This document shows, piece by piece, positions 1 to 11,652 of a DNA stretch of 64,000 nt. Within the stretch, counting starts at the first letter, position 1; each line of letters begins with the position of its first letter. The notes below the pieces were generated by a model that ran no database searches, was not told where the DNA came from, and was given only the letters and a program-made list of their open reading frames with translations. This DNA comes from Arachnopeziza araneosa. Taxonomy: Eukaryota; Ascomycota; Leotiomycetes; Helotiales; Arachnopezizaceae. The stretch spans positions 1 through 64,000 of the forward strand of contig QYAI01000121.1 of NCBI GenBank assembly GCA_003988855.1, given 5' to 3'. The translations under genes were made by a program, and so were the position numbers.

Positions 1-367
1 GCTCTACAGGCTCTCCAGTTCAGCCCTCCAGGCTTCCATCTCAGCCCTCCAGGCTTCCATTGCCACCAGTGGCAACTGGGGGCCTCAGGCCACAACAGTT
101 CTGGTCAAGCCAGTTCTCAACTGCAAGAATGATTTCTAAGAAGCTTGGTGAAGATATTATTAGAAATCAAGACTCCATGAAAACCTGATGCTCAAAAGTT
201 CTTTCGTAAGTACCGAGGATACATGAGAATGAACGTAGGCACGCTTACTGAGCACTGGAAAGACCGAGAATATATAATGCAAGAAATCACATACGAGTTT
301 GAGATCCAAAAGAGATTAAGGAACTGGACTTCTCAGAGTCCAAGACGCCCTACTGGTTCATCTCACA
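1..367. other. Region upstream of the GNAT gene
   Basis: Apart from the direct repeat at 20-60, I see no gene or clear promoter element. It presumably holds the promoter and 5' UTR of the acetyltransferase starting at 368. Confidence 0.4.
20..60. repeat. 20-bp direct repeat, two copies
   Basis: A 20-base unit beginning tcagccctcc is present at 20-39 and again at 41-60, with one base between the copies. It lies at the window edge, upstream of the acetyltransferase gene. No function is evident. Confidence 0.8.
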
Positions 368-1170
368 ATGGCACTCGCCCTCCGCACCGCAACCACGGCC
401 GACGCAGCTGCTCTAGCAGACATCTACCTGACCGCCTTCGCAGCCTCCCAAGATGCCATAAGCCTCCTGGTATTTCCACGGAATGAATCGAGCAGAAAAT
501 TCTGGACATCTATGATAGAAGAAGAAATTCCCGATCCAAACGCCCACCACATCATAGTATATTCCACTACGGACCCGGAACAAACACCGATTGCATTTGC
601 GAAATGGAATGCTTCGGCAGCTGAACTCCCATCAGAGATGCCAACCTGGCCGGAAGGTGGGGATTCCGCCTTGGGAGATTATTTCTTTGGGGAGTTGGTG
701 AAGAGCCATAGAGCTCTGATGGGGATACAGAAACATTGGTATTTGGAACTTGTGGCAACGAGGCCGGAATGGCAGGGCAGAGGGGCGGCGGGGAAACTAC
801 TCAGAGTAAGGATGCCCGGGCTCTATCAGCCCTTTGTTATTTCTGCTCCTGAGACAAGTATCTCAAGTGATGCACTCTTAGGCAACCGCGTCTAGCGGCA
901 TTCGATCCTCCTCACTCTTAATACACGCTCTCATAGGAAAATACTGACTCCCCGGTGTTCTAGTGGGGGATGGAGAGAGCGGATGAAGAAGATATGGAAT
1001 GTTATCTGGAGGCTTCACCGGAGGGCAAACCGGTCTATGAACATCTTGGGTTTGGGGAGGTGGGGAGATTGGTCGTTCCACTTGAAGGGAAGGAGGAGGT
1101 CGTGGGAGATGAGAAGGAGTTTGTCGAGGTTTTCATGGTAAGGCCGGTGAAGGGATCAAAGGGGAAGTGA
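368..1170 (+). CDS. GNAT-family N-acetyltransferase
   Basis: Two exons, 368-805 and 964-1170, give a 214-residue protein. The intron at 806-963 (158 bp, GTAAGG...CTAG) is needed because reading through ends at 895 and loses the C-terminal half of the fold. The join is phase 0 and reads KLLRWGMERADEEDMECYLE. The acetyl-CoA loop RPEWQGRGAAGKLL (about residues 133-146) ends exactly at the splice site, followed by the usual C-terminal segment with YEHLGF. The family transfers an acetyl group from acetyl-CoA to an amine. The substrate cannot be inferred; the overall look is that of the many small cytosolic fungal GNAT proteins. Function is secure at family level only. Confidence 0.85.
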
Positions 1171-2375
1171 TGTTAAAGGTGGTGGATATGGTTGAGGATT
1201 GTAAATTGGAAGGACTCTACATGACATCATTGTAGAAATATCTTGGAGTCTATACTGTTATATTTCTGTCTCTGCTTTGCCGTCCTCGTCAGCTCCTGTT
1301 TTAATGAAGAAGTAAGCTATTAGCATGAGGCGTGATTCTATCTGATCTGAAATTTAGTACAAAGTATGAAGATATTATGGAGCTGATGCAAGGTGCGCTT
1401 GATTTCTTCAATAGATAAAACCATCATCTTGGTGTTCATTCGCTGGGCCAAGTCTACAACTCTGGGCAGATCTACACAGTCTAAGTGTATGTTTCTAGCA
1501 ATGGCTACGATTCAACCTCGAACTAATGTTCCGAAACTTGACGAGATCAAAGCGAACATTTCACAAACTCGAATTCCGTATCCAGTAGTGGGGAGGCTTG
1601 AAAATATGAAGATTGCCGAGCAGGTGTTATTCAAGGCACAGGGTGATTGACTTAATAGAAGGATACTAAGATGAGTGTATTAAGTATAGGGGAGCCACGC
1701 TCCAACGCGAATGCCAGAAGATAAGGTAATGATGAATCAAGTTACACTCAAGAACGCTGTCCGATCAAACCAGGGTTTCCCAATACTTGGCGCGTGTGAG
1801 CTGCAGTACGCCACGGTTATTCCGGATTCAGTATAGTGCTGTAATATGAAACAGCTGAGATACTAATATACACCAAATTTGTAAGCCGAGACACGAAGCT
1901 GTCGTGGCTTTCCTCTCCACTCAGTGAGGCTCCTGGAATACCTTTGCCCAAAGGCAGTATTTCGAAGCTTGAAGATATATCCATTCCTTATAGGAATTTC
2001 ATCCTCTGACTCCAAAAATCCCAAAAACATATAGACAGCTGTGATTAAGCAGGGAGCACGGATGAAGCAGCTCTCCATCCGGAACTAAATGGCCAACAGC
2101 ATGGCCATGCCTACAGTAGTTTTATTTTGTAGGCACATTTCCTGGAGAGTGTTGGCTAAAGTCTAGTGGCATTTTAACTATAGCTTTATAAATCCGTGGG
2201 GGAGAGACTTGCAATACTTAAATAGCAGATTCGTTCCGTTACGGCGGGCGTCCCAGGGATGGACGTTATATAGATATTGATATTGGTCTTTGACAATGGA
2301 TCGAATTTGCAAATATCTATGCCCTTATTTCTTGGACAATGGATCTTGATCAATTAGTCCTCGTAAATGACGGAA
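1171..2375. other. Intergenic region, 1.2 kb
   Basis: This lies between the 3' ends of the acetyltransferase and the Zn2Cys6 regulator. Open frames here (for example 1393-1650) start with non-ATG codons and resemble nothing I recognise. The last part (2281-2350) is the downstream copy of a sequence also found in intron 3 of the regulator. Confidence 0.5.
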
Positions 2376-3364
2376 TCAAATATCCAGGCCAACAGAAGCA
2401 TGGCCATTCCATTCGTAGCCTTCATGAATCTGATTGCCATTCGAAAGATCCATCTCCTGCCCCAAGTTGTAGTTTGAGTCGAAGTTGTCAGTTTCATCAA
2501 AGGCCATGATTTGATCCAGATCCAGCTCGATTCCCATAGTATCTAGAGGAAGCTGATCCAGACGCACTCCTTCGAACAGGGACTGTAGAGGAGCGGCCCC
2601 GTTCTGTATCTGATCGGACGCTTTATGAGATGGCACATCCATCTGCGTAGGAGTGGATTGCTTCCATTGGGAGGGTGGGATAGGTGGTAACCAGCAATCG
2701 TCCAAGAACAGCGGTGTAGTCGGAGCCACAAAAATCTCGTCGCCTTCCTGACTCCTCATCCAACTCTGATAGCGAAGTAGCATTCCTAAAAAGGTATATG
2801 GGGCTCTGAATTCCTTGGGCTTTACGGCCTCCATCGATTTATCAATCATGGCTTGCAGGTAATATTCCAGGTTTAGAGTTTCCGTATTGAGAGCTGCTCC
2901 GATATGGCTTGCTGGTGTCTTTGTTGAGATGTAAAGTTTGGTGAGTGTTATGAAGCTGTAGACCATACGGACGAAATTGAAGATTGGGAGTGCTCTGAGT
3001 ACGTCCAAATCCATTTCGAGCAGAATGTCTAGGAGGGAATGCGCAGAGGAGATGCTGGCGGCTGTTGAGTCGATGTGTGAGAGTGTGGCCTTTGGATCGA
3101 TGTGAATTGAGAGTACTTTCTCGAGAGGATATGGAGGTCGAAAATCCTCAGCCAGGTGATCATCATGAAGAGCGAGCTCATGGAGGTATAGCTGTGAATG
3201 ATGATATTGTAATAAAAGGGTTCCTATAAATTTTTAGTTAATATGTTGTTAAACGACATGAGACAAGAGTTATTATTGTAGCTTAGAGTACAGAATTATA
3301 TTGATCTTGACAATAAATCGCATTTGCAGAATCCATGCCATTTCTTGGATAATAGATTTTGATC
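2281..3364. repeat. Diverged repeat pair, 3' flank and intron 3 of the regulator
   Basis: The stretches 2281-2350 and 3299-3364 align in the same orientation over about 66 bases with roughly ten mismatches and small gaps. Shared blocks include ttgacaat, atttgca and atttcttgga. The first copy lies just after the stop codon at 2376 and the second inside the 174-bp third intron. Only these two sub-intervals are the repeat; coding exon lies between. Confidence 0.7.
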
Positions 3365-4812
3365 TTACAATGGGGTATATTTGGATTTCTAGCTTACCAT
3401 TGATGCTATCAGGCTCATGAAGCCGCTTCCATTCCTCCAGTCTCTTCTCAAAACCACTGACCATTATCTGTACACGAAACTCTGATAAGTCTGCCGTATC
3501 ACTTGATTCATCCCAGGAAAGGGAGGTAGCGAATTCTTCATTAATCTTCAACAGTCGCACCCACGCGACAAGCCACTTATCATACTGCGTAATATTAGGG
3601 TTAGCAGCTACAACCTCAAGGCATTCATTAATCCAATCATTGTACCGAAGCATGTTTGGTCGTCTCATGCTCATCGAAACACCAGTTGTTACCAAGTAGC
3701 AAGCGAGAAATGTCCGCTTTTTCTCGAGCGGCTCTGGATCGTCTTGCTCTACGGTTTCGTCAAATCTTCGCCGGTTCCTTGAAGTTTTGGGATTCCTCCC
3801 AAGGCCAATCTCCAATGCCATTACAGCTGCCATGTGGATATACTCATAAAATTTCAGCTGGGCAAATTTACCAGGTGGATAGTACCTGTTTCAGGAATCA
3901 GTCGATACATGCTTGACTTGTAGAATTGAGAATACCAGATGGATGTTATAATCATTGCTTGCACTAATTCTAATGACTTTTCACCAAGAATATGCGTTCG
4001 GTGAGCATATGCAGAGAGAACCTCAGAATTGAGAATGCTGTAGAGATGTGGATCCGACTTTCCTGCGGCGGCTGCTATAATCGCAAGGAAAAGGGTTGGC
4101 TTGTCCTTCCGAAGCTCTTCAGCTGTGATCTCAGGGGAGATTGTAACAGCCGGATAGTGTTGGATAAGGTCGTTATTATAAGAGTGGAACAATAGAGATG
4201 CGGTTTCCATAGATATTATCTCTCTGCCTACAACGTCTGAATCTGGGGAATAGGGCGGTGGACTCCATTGGTTAGGATCTGGAGTTGAGAAGTTGATCTC
4301 ATCTGAATTTGGGAGTGGCAAAGCGGCGGGGTTCGATACCGCAGAACTGTTTGTGTTCGACATTGTATGTGCCACAGACGTATCAGGTGTGTTTTCCCCT
4401 ATTGCAGACATCAAACTTCCAGCTTTAGATTCCCCATCACCCTTCCTATCAAATAATGCTTTCATGGCTGAGACTTCTCTCTCTAATTCCGCAACCCTAG
4501 TATCAGTCCGCTTTCGTTGTTTCCTCCTCTGAGGCGGCGACCACACACATCTACCAAACAATCAGTATGAGCTCCGATACAGTTTGGATGAAGAAGAGCC
4601 AAGCCATCAAAAATACCCAGAGATGTTTCAAAAACTCAACTTGCAAGCACAAGCAAAGGGGATACTGACTCCCGATCCGTCTTCGAACATCGCTGGCAGA
4701 TCTTGGGTCCTGGGATATTCAATGGCAGACATCTGATCTTGTGCACCCGACACGAATCGCAAGCTTTATTAGACGCTGGTACAATTGTGCTCTTGGGGCC
4801 TTGTTGATTCAT
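2376..4812 (-). CDS. Zn2Cys6 fungal transcription factor
   Basis: Four exons on the minus strand (4812-4670, 4550-3936, 3885-3398, 3223-2376) give 697 residues; every join keeps phase. The N-terminus carries a complete binuclear zinc cluster, C18-x2-C21-x6-C28-x10-C39-x2-C42-x6-C49, with the last cysteine supplied by exon 2. A short basic region and coiled coil (ELEREVSAMKALF, about residues 68-80) follows, as expected for dimerising members. The middle (LLFHSYNNDLIQHYP onward) resembles the regulatory domain of Leu3/War1-like factors. Intron 2 was placed by the conserved stretch IWYYPPGKFAQLKFYEYIHM. Intron 3 is long (174 bp) and contains a sequence shared with the 3' flank. Such proteins act in the nucleus on CGG-type sites; the target pathway is unknown. 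The GT2 gene next door is not necessarily a target. Confidence 0.9.
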
Positions 4813-5342
4813 GATGGGATATACATGATACCCTAGAGCGATTGAACTGAGAAAGTCAAAGAAAACTTGGGCAATTTAATTGGAATGAGGTAGAGTCAAG
4901 TACGTAACGCGTAAGGCAGCAGCGCCTGGTCAAGCTAGCTTGCATTGCACCGTCTAGCTGTTAAGGGATAAGAGCGGTTTAAAGCATATTTAAACATGCA
5001 GCTTTGAATATTTCTAGCTATGAATGAAAATGCTGGGTAGAATGTCTGTCGCTTGGCTGTTCAATTGTGAATTGTAGACCAGTTCAGATGCTGACGAGTG
5101 CCCCTCAGTCGCACGTGCCAGTTACCTCCTGCATAATAGAGCGAAAGAGAGTTATTAGGACAAAGAGTCAATTCGAGATTGAATTACCATTTACGTTATG
5201 TGCAATTCATCTACATCATGAACTATATACATAGAAGGTAGTTTCCCATATCTTCATACCGTCGCCCAAACCAATTGACCACTCCATCCGAAACGCCCAA
5301 AAACGCTCAATCATGCTAAACCAGTGTGTCTCCTCCCATTGC
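4813..5342. promoter_or_regulatory. Promoter region of the Zn2Cys6 gene
   Basis: These 530 bp lie upstream of the regulator's ATG and downstream of the GT2 stop codon, both on the minus strand. I see no convincing TATA box or operator. The assignment rests on position only. Confidence 0.35.
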
Positions 5343-8175
5343 TTACCACGAGAAGGTCATCAAGCCCGGGTTTAGGGCTATGGGTAGTAGGATATGACTG
5401 ACACATAGGCTGGCCAAGGGGAAGATGGCAACAAATGCGTCGATATTCCAACTCCAAGGCAGCCAGGGTGCTTTGGCCATGAAGACCATGACTCCGATCA
5501 TCCCAAAGCTCATACATAGTGAGTATTTGAATGTCTTTGCTACCTTGGGAATTTCGATGAAGAAATTGGAAAACTCAACTTCTTTTGCAGTGGCGCCCCA
5601 AGACATGTCGATGGAGAACATGTGACATAGCAAAGCTTGCGAGATGTGAAGAGACATGCCACCGAAGAAGACGATGAACATGAGACACCATTTGAAGTTC
5701 TCAAGCACTGAAGAAGGTTAGTTGAGATATATGAGAGAGGCAACGTGACTTACGTGAGCTGAGGAAACCCTTTTCACTGGTACGATGACGTTGAACTGCC
5801 AAGGCAACGTTTCCGCAGATGGTGAAGACGAAAATGATACTGATCCAAAGCTCCCATGAGCCTAGATAACCCTTGTCAAGGAAACCATTGTACAGTCCAA
5901 CAGCGATGTAGTTGGCGAGTGTCATGATCCAAGCTGCTCCAATGGCGTAGTAGGTACCGATATATGAGATGATGTTGATTTTTGAACAAAATGGCATTCC
6001 CGATTTGAGAAAGCGCCAGAAGAGCGGAGTGATAACACCCTTTGTAAGCCAATGCTTTACTGGATGAAACACAAGCTCGTTACAACCATAGGCATACTTT
6101 TCCCATCTGGTAAGTTCATCGTAGACAGTCAAAGAGACTCCTTCTTTGAAACCATCACCTGCCCAAGCAGCCATACGAACGCAATACCCATAAACCTGCA
6201 ATCGAAGGGCAATATCAAAATCTTCAGAGACGTGTGCTTCCGACCAGAACTTCTCTTTTCCATCATCTTCATCGATGAAAGCAACTTCTTGGATAGCTGA
6301 CCAGCGCAAGATCGCATTGTGGCCTACAAAAGGCGCAACATCACCAGCAGCGACACCAAAGCGGATAGCGGTATAAATCAAATTCGTGAAGAAGGTCACA
6401 CCATCTTCAAACCAGTTGAATGCAACCTGCATCACACCAGAGCTGAACTGGATGATGGCCACACGTGGACTCTGCTCCATCTCAGATGCGGCATCGAGTA
6501 GGCAATCTTCAGGGACACGAGTGTCGGAGTCAATGATGAGAATGTAGTCACCAATACGAATATTTCCGTCAGCCCAAGCTCGTCCTTCTCTATCTAGGAC
6601 AGCCTTCAAACATTTTTCGTATGCTATACTCTCATCGTACGAGGTCCAATCGGCTGGTCGGTCAATCTCCTGTAGAGCTTCTTCTACAGAGTTGGATAGC
6701 GCAAGGCCATAGTTCATATTGGAAGCTTTCTTGAATTTGCCCTTTCGAATGAAACCGTTCACTTTGTGGCCCGGACGAGCGGTCCAGCCAATTTGATTGT
6801 CTGCGTAAAACTCAATGCGCGCTTGGCGCTCCTCGGCCGAAATGATTTGAAGACCATCATCATTGATGAAGATATTAGCTGATCCACCTTGGAGTTCGTA
6901 CGTAGAGATGGCCTGCTTGATCGATCGTACGGTGGGTTGGATAACAGATTCTAGACCTTCTTTATATACAGGGCACTGAATGGTAATGTGAGGGAGGTTG
7001 GTCGTCAGGCGGGGCGAAGTAGTCGCAGAGAAGAACTTGGAATTTTTGGATAAGTGTTGTATGGGACCGATGACCTGAGCAAAGAAACTAATCACCACAC
7101 CTGTAAAAAACTAGACCATGTCAATAATGCCTATTGTTTGAGATTGAAGAAACTTACGAGGGTTAAGAAGAAATTTACTGGACTCATAAGTACGAGCAGG
7201 AGAGAGGTCCACCGACCCAATTCTTGAATCTCTTCCGCGATTCTCACCCATTGCATACCTATTAGTACCATCGACAAGCACAGACAGCATGATACTAGGA
7301 AGGTGTTGTACATCAAGATCGGCCGTTCTTTGTTTGCCATCAAACCTGTCTCCTCATCCACCTCATATTCGCTGTCGGTGAATGGATCCTTTTCTCCATC
7401 TTCATTTGCTGCCTTCCACACAAATTTGAGTAGTTCGGATTCAATTGATTTTGCTCTGGTAAGAAGGTGAGTTGGCTCATCATCCCAGACAACAAGTAGA
7501 GCTTCTGAGGAAATGAATGCAGCATATTGATGTCTTTTGGCATTGTAAAGATCATCAAATGTGGGTAAAATCTGAATTCTGAGGCCGTTGAGTAGAGGGA
7601 CATCGAGTGCATGGGCAGACCAATTGAGGAACGGTTCGATGACGCCGGATGAGACGGTCATTGCAGCCTTGAATTAATGTTAGTACAGGCTCAAGATCAT
7701 AACGTGATGAAATGGAAAGGCATTTTCGAGCCTATGAAACCAAACTGCATACCTGGACGTTTAGTGCCATCATCGCCTGCCCAAATGATGAATCTGCCAG
7801 TCCTTGAGGCTTGAAGAGATATTCATTCTTCCTTTTCCGCACCAAGACCCCTTCCGCCATTTGACTGACGTCTCGGATCCATAACGAACTGCAAGAATGC
7901 TGATATAAATGGTTTAGAACCACTTGATGCTTGATCTCATCTACAAGCCTGCTATCTTCCGAATTGGCGCGACTCCGATTAGATAATGATCTTTGAAGTT
8001 CACTTTTGGGAGCAGGACCTCGTTCTGGAACTCTGGGTGCAAGTGGTCTTTGAAGTGGATCGAAGCTATCAGCTGCAAGAGCACCGCGAGCGAATTTCTC
8101 GTTATCTGAAGTAATATGATGTATGGGACCAGTTCTTGCCGGGATATCGGTCTTGAAATAGTTCATTAACCCCAT
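5343..8175 (-). CDS. Fungal GT2-family glycosyltransferase (ZtGT2 type)
   Basis: Four exons (8175-7753, 7667-7158, 7110-5754, 5707-5343) give 884 residues. The central domain carries the processive GT2 signature: HITIQCPVYKEGL (about 352), INDDG, the metal-binding LIIDSDTRV (about 510), EDFDIALRL and an RWEKYAYG motif. Hydrophobic helices lie on both sides, so it is an integral membrane enzyme. It resembles the conserved filamentous-fungal GT2 described in Zymoseptoria and Fusarium, needed for hyphal growth on solid surfaces, rather than the large chitin synthases. The polymer it makes is not established. Intron 2 must use the CTAG at 7111, because this gives FFTGVVISFF; the stronger-looking ACAG ten bases later breaks the frame. 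N-terminal residues 1-140 are polar and less conserved. Confidence 0.85.
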
Positions 8176-10216
8176 CTTCTCAAAGAAACCTTCAAAGCTC
8201 GAAAGGAGTGGCGAGCAGTGAATCAGACAAAAGAACGAAAATGAAGGGAAAAAACGAGCGTGTAGCCGTGGCTGTTGATCAGTGAAGATACATGAAGGAG
8301 GGAGAGTCTTGGAAAGAAGGGAAGAAGCCCAATGCCAAGTCGACGGTACGAAAATACATATGGGTTGGCAGGTTGAAACGGGGGCACAGGTGGTAAGCTG
8401 GGAACTGAGGGATCACACCGCATTAGGCTACGAGCAGGGTCTCCTATCGATGCGGCTTTCGTTATTCTGAAGAAGGAGAGGCCATATCACCGAAATGGTT
8501 AGAAAGATTGAAATGGTGGGAGCTAAGCCGGCTGCGGAGACTCGTGGGCGGAGGGACCAGCCGGAGTGGCGAGCTCATGTCAGGGACCACGGGAGAGGCA
8601 TGGAACCTGATCATCACGAGGGGGTGATGAAATGCCATGCCAACAGCCTGCCTGGACGTCAAGGGGCCCATGGGGACGGATGGGTTCCTTGGTCGATGGT
8701 TTATCGATCTTGGAAACTTGGTATATCCTTGGCTCTTCTAGATCCAATAACGATCAGCAGAGGAGACTTTTCCACGAGGGGCGCGTGCAATGAGTCTAGC
8801 CCAGTATTGTAGATTCTGACGTGTCGATCCGGGGTCCATCGCGATGCAAAATTATGCAGGTCCAGGAGTTCCCGCCCTCAAGGGAAGGGGATTAGCGAGG
8901 GCGCCGGTGCTCTGGGTCTGTTAAAACAGCGATGTGCCAGAAGCGAGTCCCATGTTGGTGGCTGAAGCCAATAACCCCAAAAGAGAGAGGAAGAAAGGGG
9001 GAGCCAACCCAATCATCAGATGACCTCCAAGCCTTCGAGAAGAATAGCTCCCTGGAATCGTCCGAGGAAACAAACTACTTTCCTCCATGCCGTTATCCGC
9101 TCTGCCGTCCATGGAATCCAAGTGCAGTGTAGTTATGAGGGGAACTCGACCTTTCACTCTTGGCGTGTTGGGCGGAATCCTTCGTGACTCATGTGAAAGC
9201 TTGTCTATCTTGTCAACTGAGCGTGAGAATCAAGACAAGAGCGGCTCCAGTGACAAAGGAAGCAAGTCTGGACTAACTGGACCTAGGAAGTTCAGCTTGC
9301 CACATATCAATAATACATCACTTGAACTGACAATGTTCGGGAAAGCCGATTTCAATCATGGGTATGCTCATTCCTCCTACCTGACATCTCGGAATCTTGA
9401 TAGTAATAACGAAATGAGAGTGAGGCGCTGAGCTGATCTCTCAACATTTCATCTCTGGTGTATCAATCATCACGTTTTTTCGTTGATTGAGGCCATCCGT
9501 CATGACGGCTGATTATAGGCTGCTGACAGGCTGGCTGATCTGGATCACGGTGGATATTTCATTTGGCCATCTTGTTTTCACGAGGGACCAAAATAACTCT
9601 GTAATTGTATCTTGGCAAAGGAATGAGACTTTAAGAGTTCGTCATCCCGTAAGGCTCTCTCCCGGTCGTCGTCCCTCCTCCTTCCCTTCTCCCTCTCAGC
9701 CCTGCCAAACTCACACTGCTTGAATGATGAAGCCTAAAGTTGGCCTCTCTGTCAGTGCGTGTCAGCCAAAGAGAACAGACGGTCCGGAATAAATATGCCT
9801 CACTGCTCACTGCTCACTGCTCACTTTGAAATTAGCTTTTTAGGCGTTCAAAATGTGGACGGGTTGTTAAGCCCGAGGCTGTAAGCAGCTAGTTGGAGTA
9901 TCGAACACTTTCTTGTTGCTGCAGGAAGAATTCAGGAACAGAGATTGTGCTGGTGGCGGTTGAGCAGCCACCACAAGTGCCAAACTCTGCACCGCTAATG
10001 GGGGTATCACTGTATCAGTACCCTTCAATTTCGTAGAAAATATAGTCACATCCGAGTTGTCGAAAATAGCAGTGATGAACGCGAACAACTTGATTTTCAA
10101 GAAAAAGAACGGGCTGGGTTTTGGATGTGGTATACTGAAGTATTCATTAATTGTGCAAACGCCCAACCCAACCATATATCCAAGTTCGCCCTAAAAACAA
10201 TCCATATGATGGCTAC
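8176..10216. other. Intergenic region, 2 kb
   Basis: The part next to 8176 should be the promoter of the GT2 gene; the far end is the 3' flank of the GH16 gene. Several short frames on both strands (such as 9087-9431, plus strand, ATG start) have no recognisable content. A 7-bp tandem repeat sits at 9801-9824. Otherwise I see nothing. Confidence 0.4.
9801..9824. repeat. 7-bp tandem repeat
   Basis: The unit cactgct occurs three times in perfect tandem followed by cact. It is intergenic and probably a simple slippage repeat. Confidence 0.8.
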
Positions 10217-11652
10217 TCAGCACTTCTGCCACATTTGAACACGGTCTATAATCATTTGCCCATTTTTCTCCCATGTTGGATACCACGTATCTCTCGCGTT
10301 CCAAAAATCCATCCTGGCATTGGGACTTGCGTCGATCCAAGGTTTTCCATCATTTCCGTCTAAAAACCAGCCGTTTTGTCCTCCAACTGCAACGTTGAGA
10401 ATTAGGTAGAACTCTTGATCAAACGGAGTCTGATATCGTCCAGTTTGACTCCATGGATTGACCAGACGCGTTCCATTCTGGCTGGTAGCTGGAAAGTTGC
10501 CTTGGGGCCAAAGGTATGATGAAAAGGTATGATAATAGACTTGGAGTAGTCTTGTATCCACGAATGTGAACATATATTTCTCTGTCCATTCAAGTCCGTA
10601 GGTGTGAAACTTATCACCAAACTGGGAATGAAGTGCATGGTTCAGATCAGATGTGACGTGATAGCCATCATTATCAGAGTCAGGACCCCAGTGCAGTGCC
10701 GACGAAACCATGTTGTTACCACCTAAACTGTACGTGTAATTATTTCCCCTCGATTCCATAATATCGATTTCTCCACTAGCCGGCCAAGCCCCATAGACGT
10801 TTTCGACTGGTAACAGCCAGATTGCTGGCCATAGCCAGTCTCCCTGAGGAATCTTGGCTGTCACTTCAACTTTGCCGTACTTGATGCTTGCGCCGAGCTT
10901 GGTGTTGACACGTCCAGATTTTGCAGGTGGCACAACAGTCCCATTGGTTGAATTTGTACCAGTAATGCAATTCGACCAAACATTCGAAGTACATTGTCCA
11001 GTAGCCATGAGATTAATGACGTTGTCCGAAGTCATAAGATTCTCATCTTGAAGTGTAGGCTTGATATATAGCTGTCCATCTTTGACAAAGACATTATCGT
11101 CATCTGCTGTCGTCATGTCAAATTGTTGATTCCTACAAACATTATAAGCTTAAGTTTCTCCAACTTCGCGGAAACCTACCCATAACCACCCACTTCTTGC
11201 TCCTTTGACCAAATGGCAGGATTCAAGGCCCCACTAGAAAAGTCCTCGTTCAATATTGAACAAAAATTTGCAGCGCCTTTTCCCCCAACCTTTAAAAAGA
11301 TGAGGATACCCGTAATGGCGAGACCAGTGAAGATTCCCACCATAGGCATAACGCATAGCCATACCTCTTTGGGGTCCTTCTTGAATTTTGGAGGCTGATG
11401 TCCTTTATCTAACCTTATGCGACGACTTCGAAAATAGTCACCTCCTCCGCTCCGCGACCCTCCATATCCAGTCGTGTACCCATTGTATATTGAACTACCC
11501 GGTGTTCCAAAAGGATTCGGTGGTGCGCTGGATTGCGTGGAATGATCTCCACTTCGTGAGCTATCCGAGATCGAACGCGCTCTTGAATGGTCAGGTGGCA
11601 CGTAGGGAAATTCCAGTTCCTTCATGCTGAACGAGTCGAACCCCCGATCCAT
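10217..11652 (-). CDS. Membrane-anchored GH16 glucanase/transglycosidase
   Basis: Two exons (11652-11180, 11132-10217; 47-bp intron) give 462 residues. The N-terminal 95 residues are a Ser/Gly/Pro-rich polar tail without a signal peptide, followed by one hydrophobic helix (about 97-121). This predicts a type II membrane protein with the catalytic domain facing the lumen or wall. The GH16 active site is intact: E279-I-D-I-M-E284 in SGEIDIMES, where the first Glu is the family nucleophile and the last the acid/base. WLWPAIWLLP precedes it, as usual in beta-1,3-glucan-active members. The join reads VGGYGNQQFDM. It probably acts on beta-1,3/1,6-glucan in the wall or secretory pathway. It is shorter than Kre6/Skn1 but similarly arranged. 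Substrate is inferred. Confidence 0.88.

Noticed and set aside
1393..1650. 85-codon frame on the plus strand
   Set aside because: It begins with GTG, has no recognisable motif and no splice partner; treated as chance.
9087..9431. 114-codon ATG-started frame on the plus strand
   Set aside because: Low-information sequence with no signal peptide, domain or conserved pattern, overlapped by other frames.
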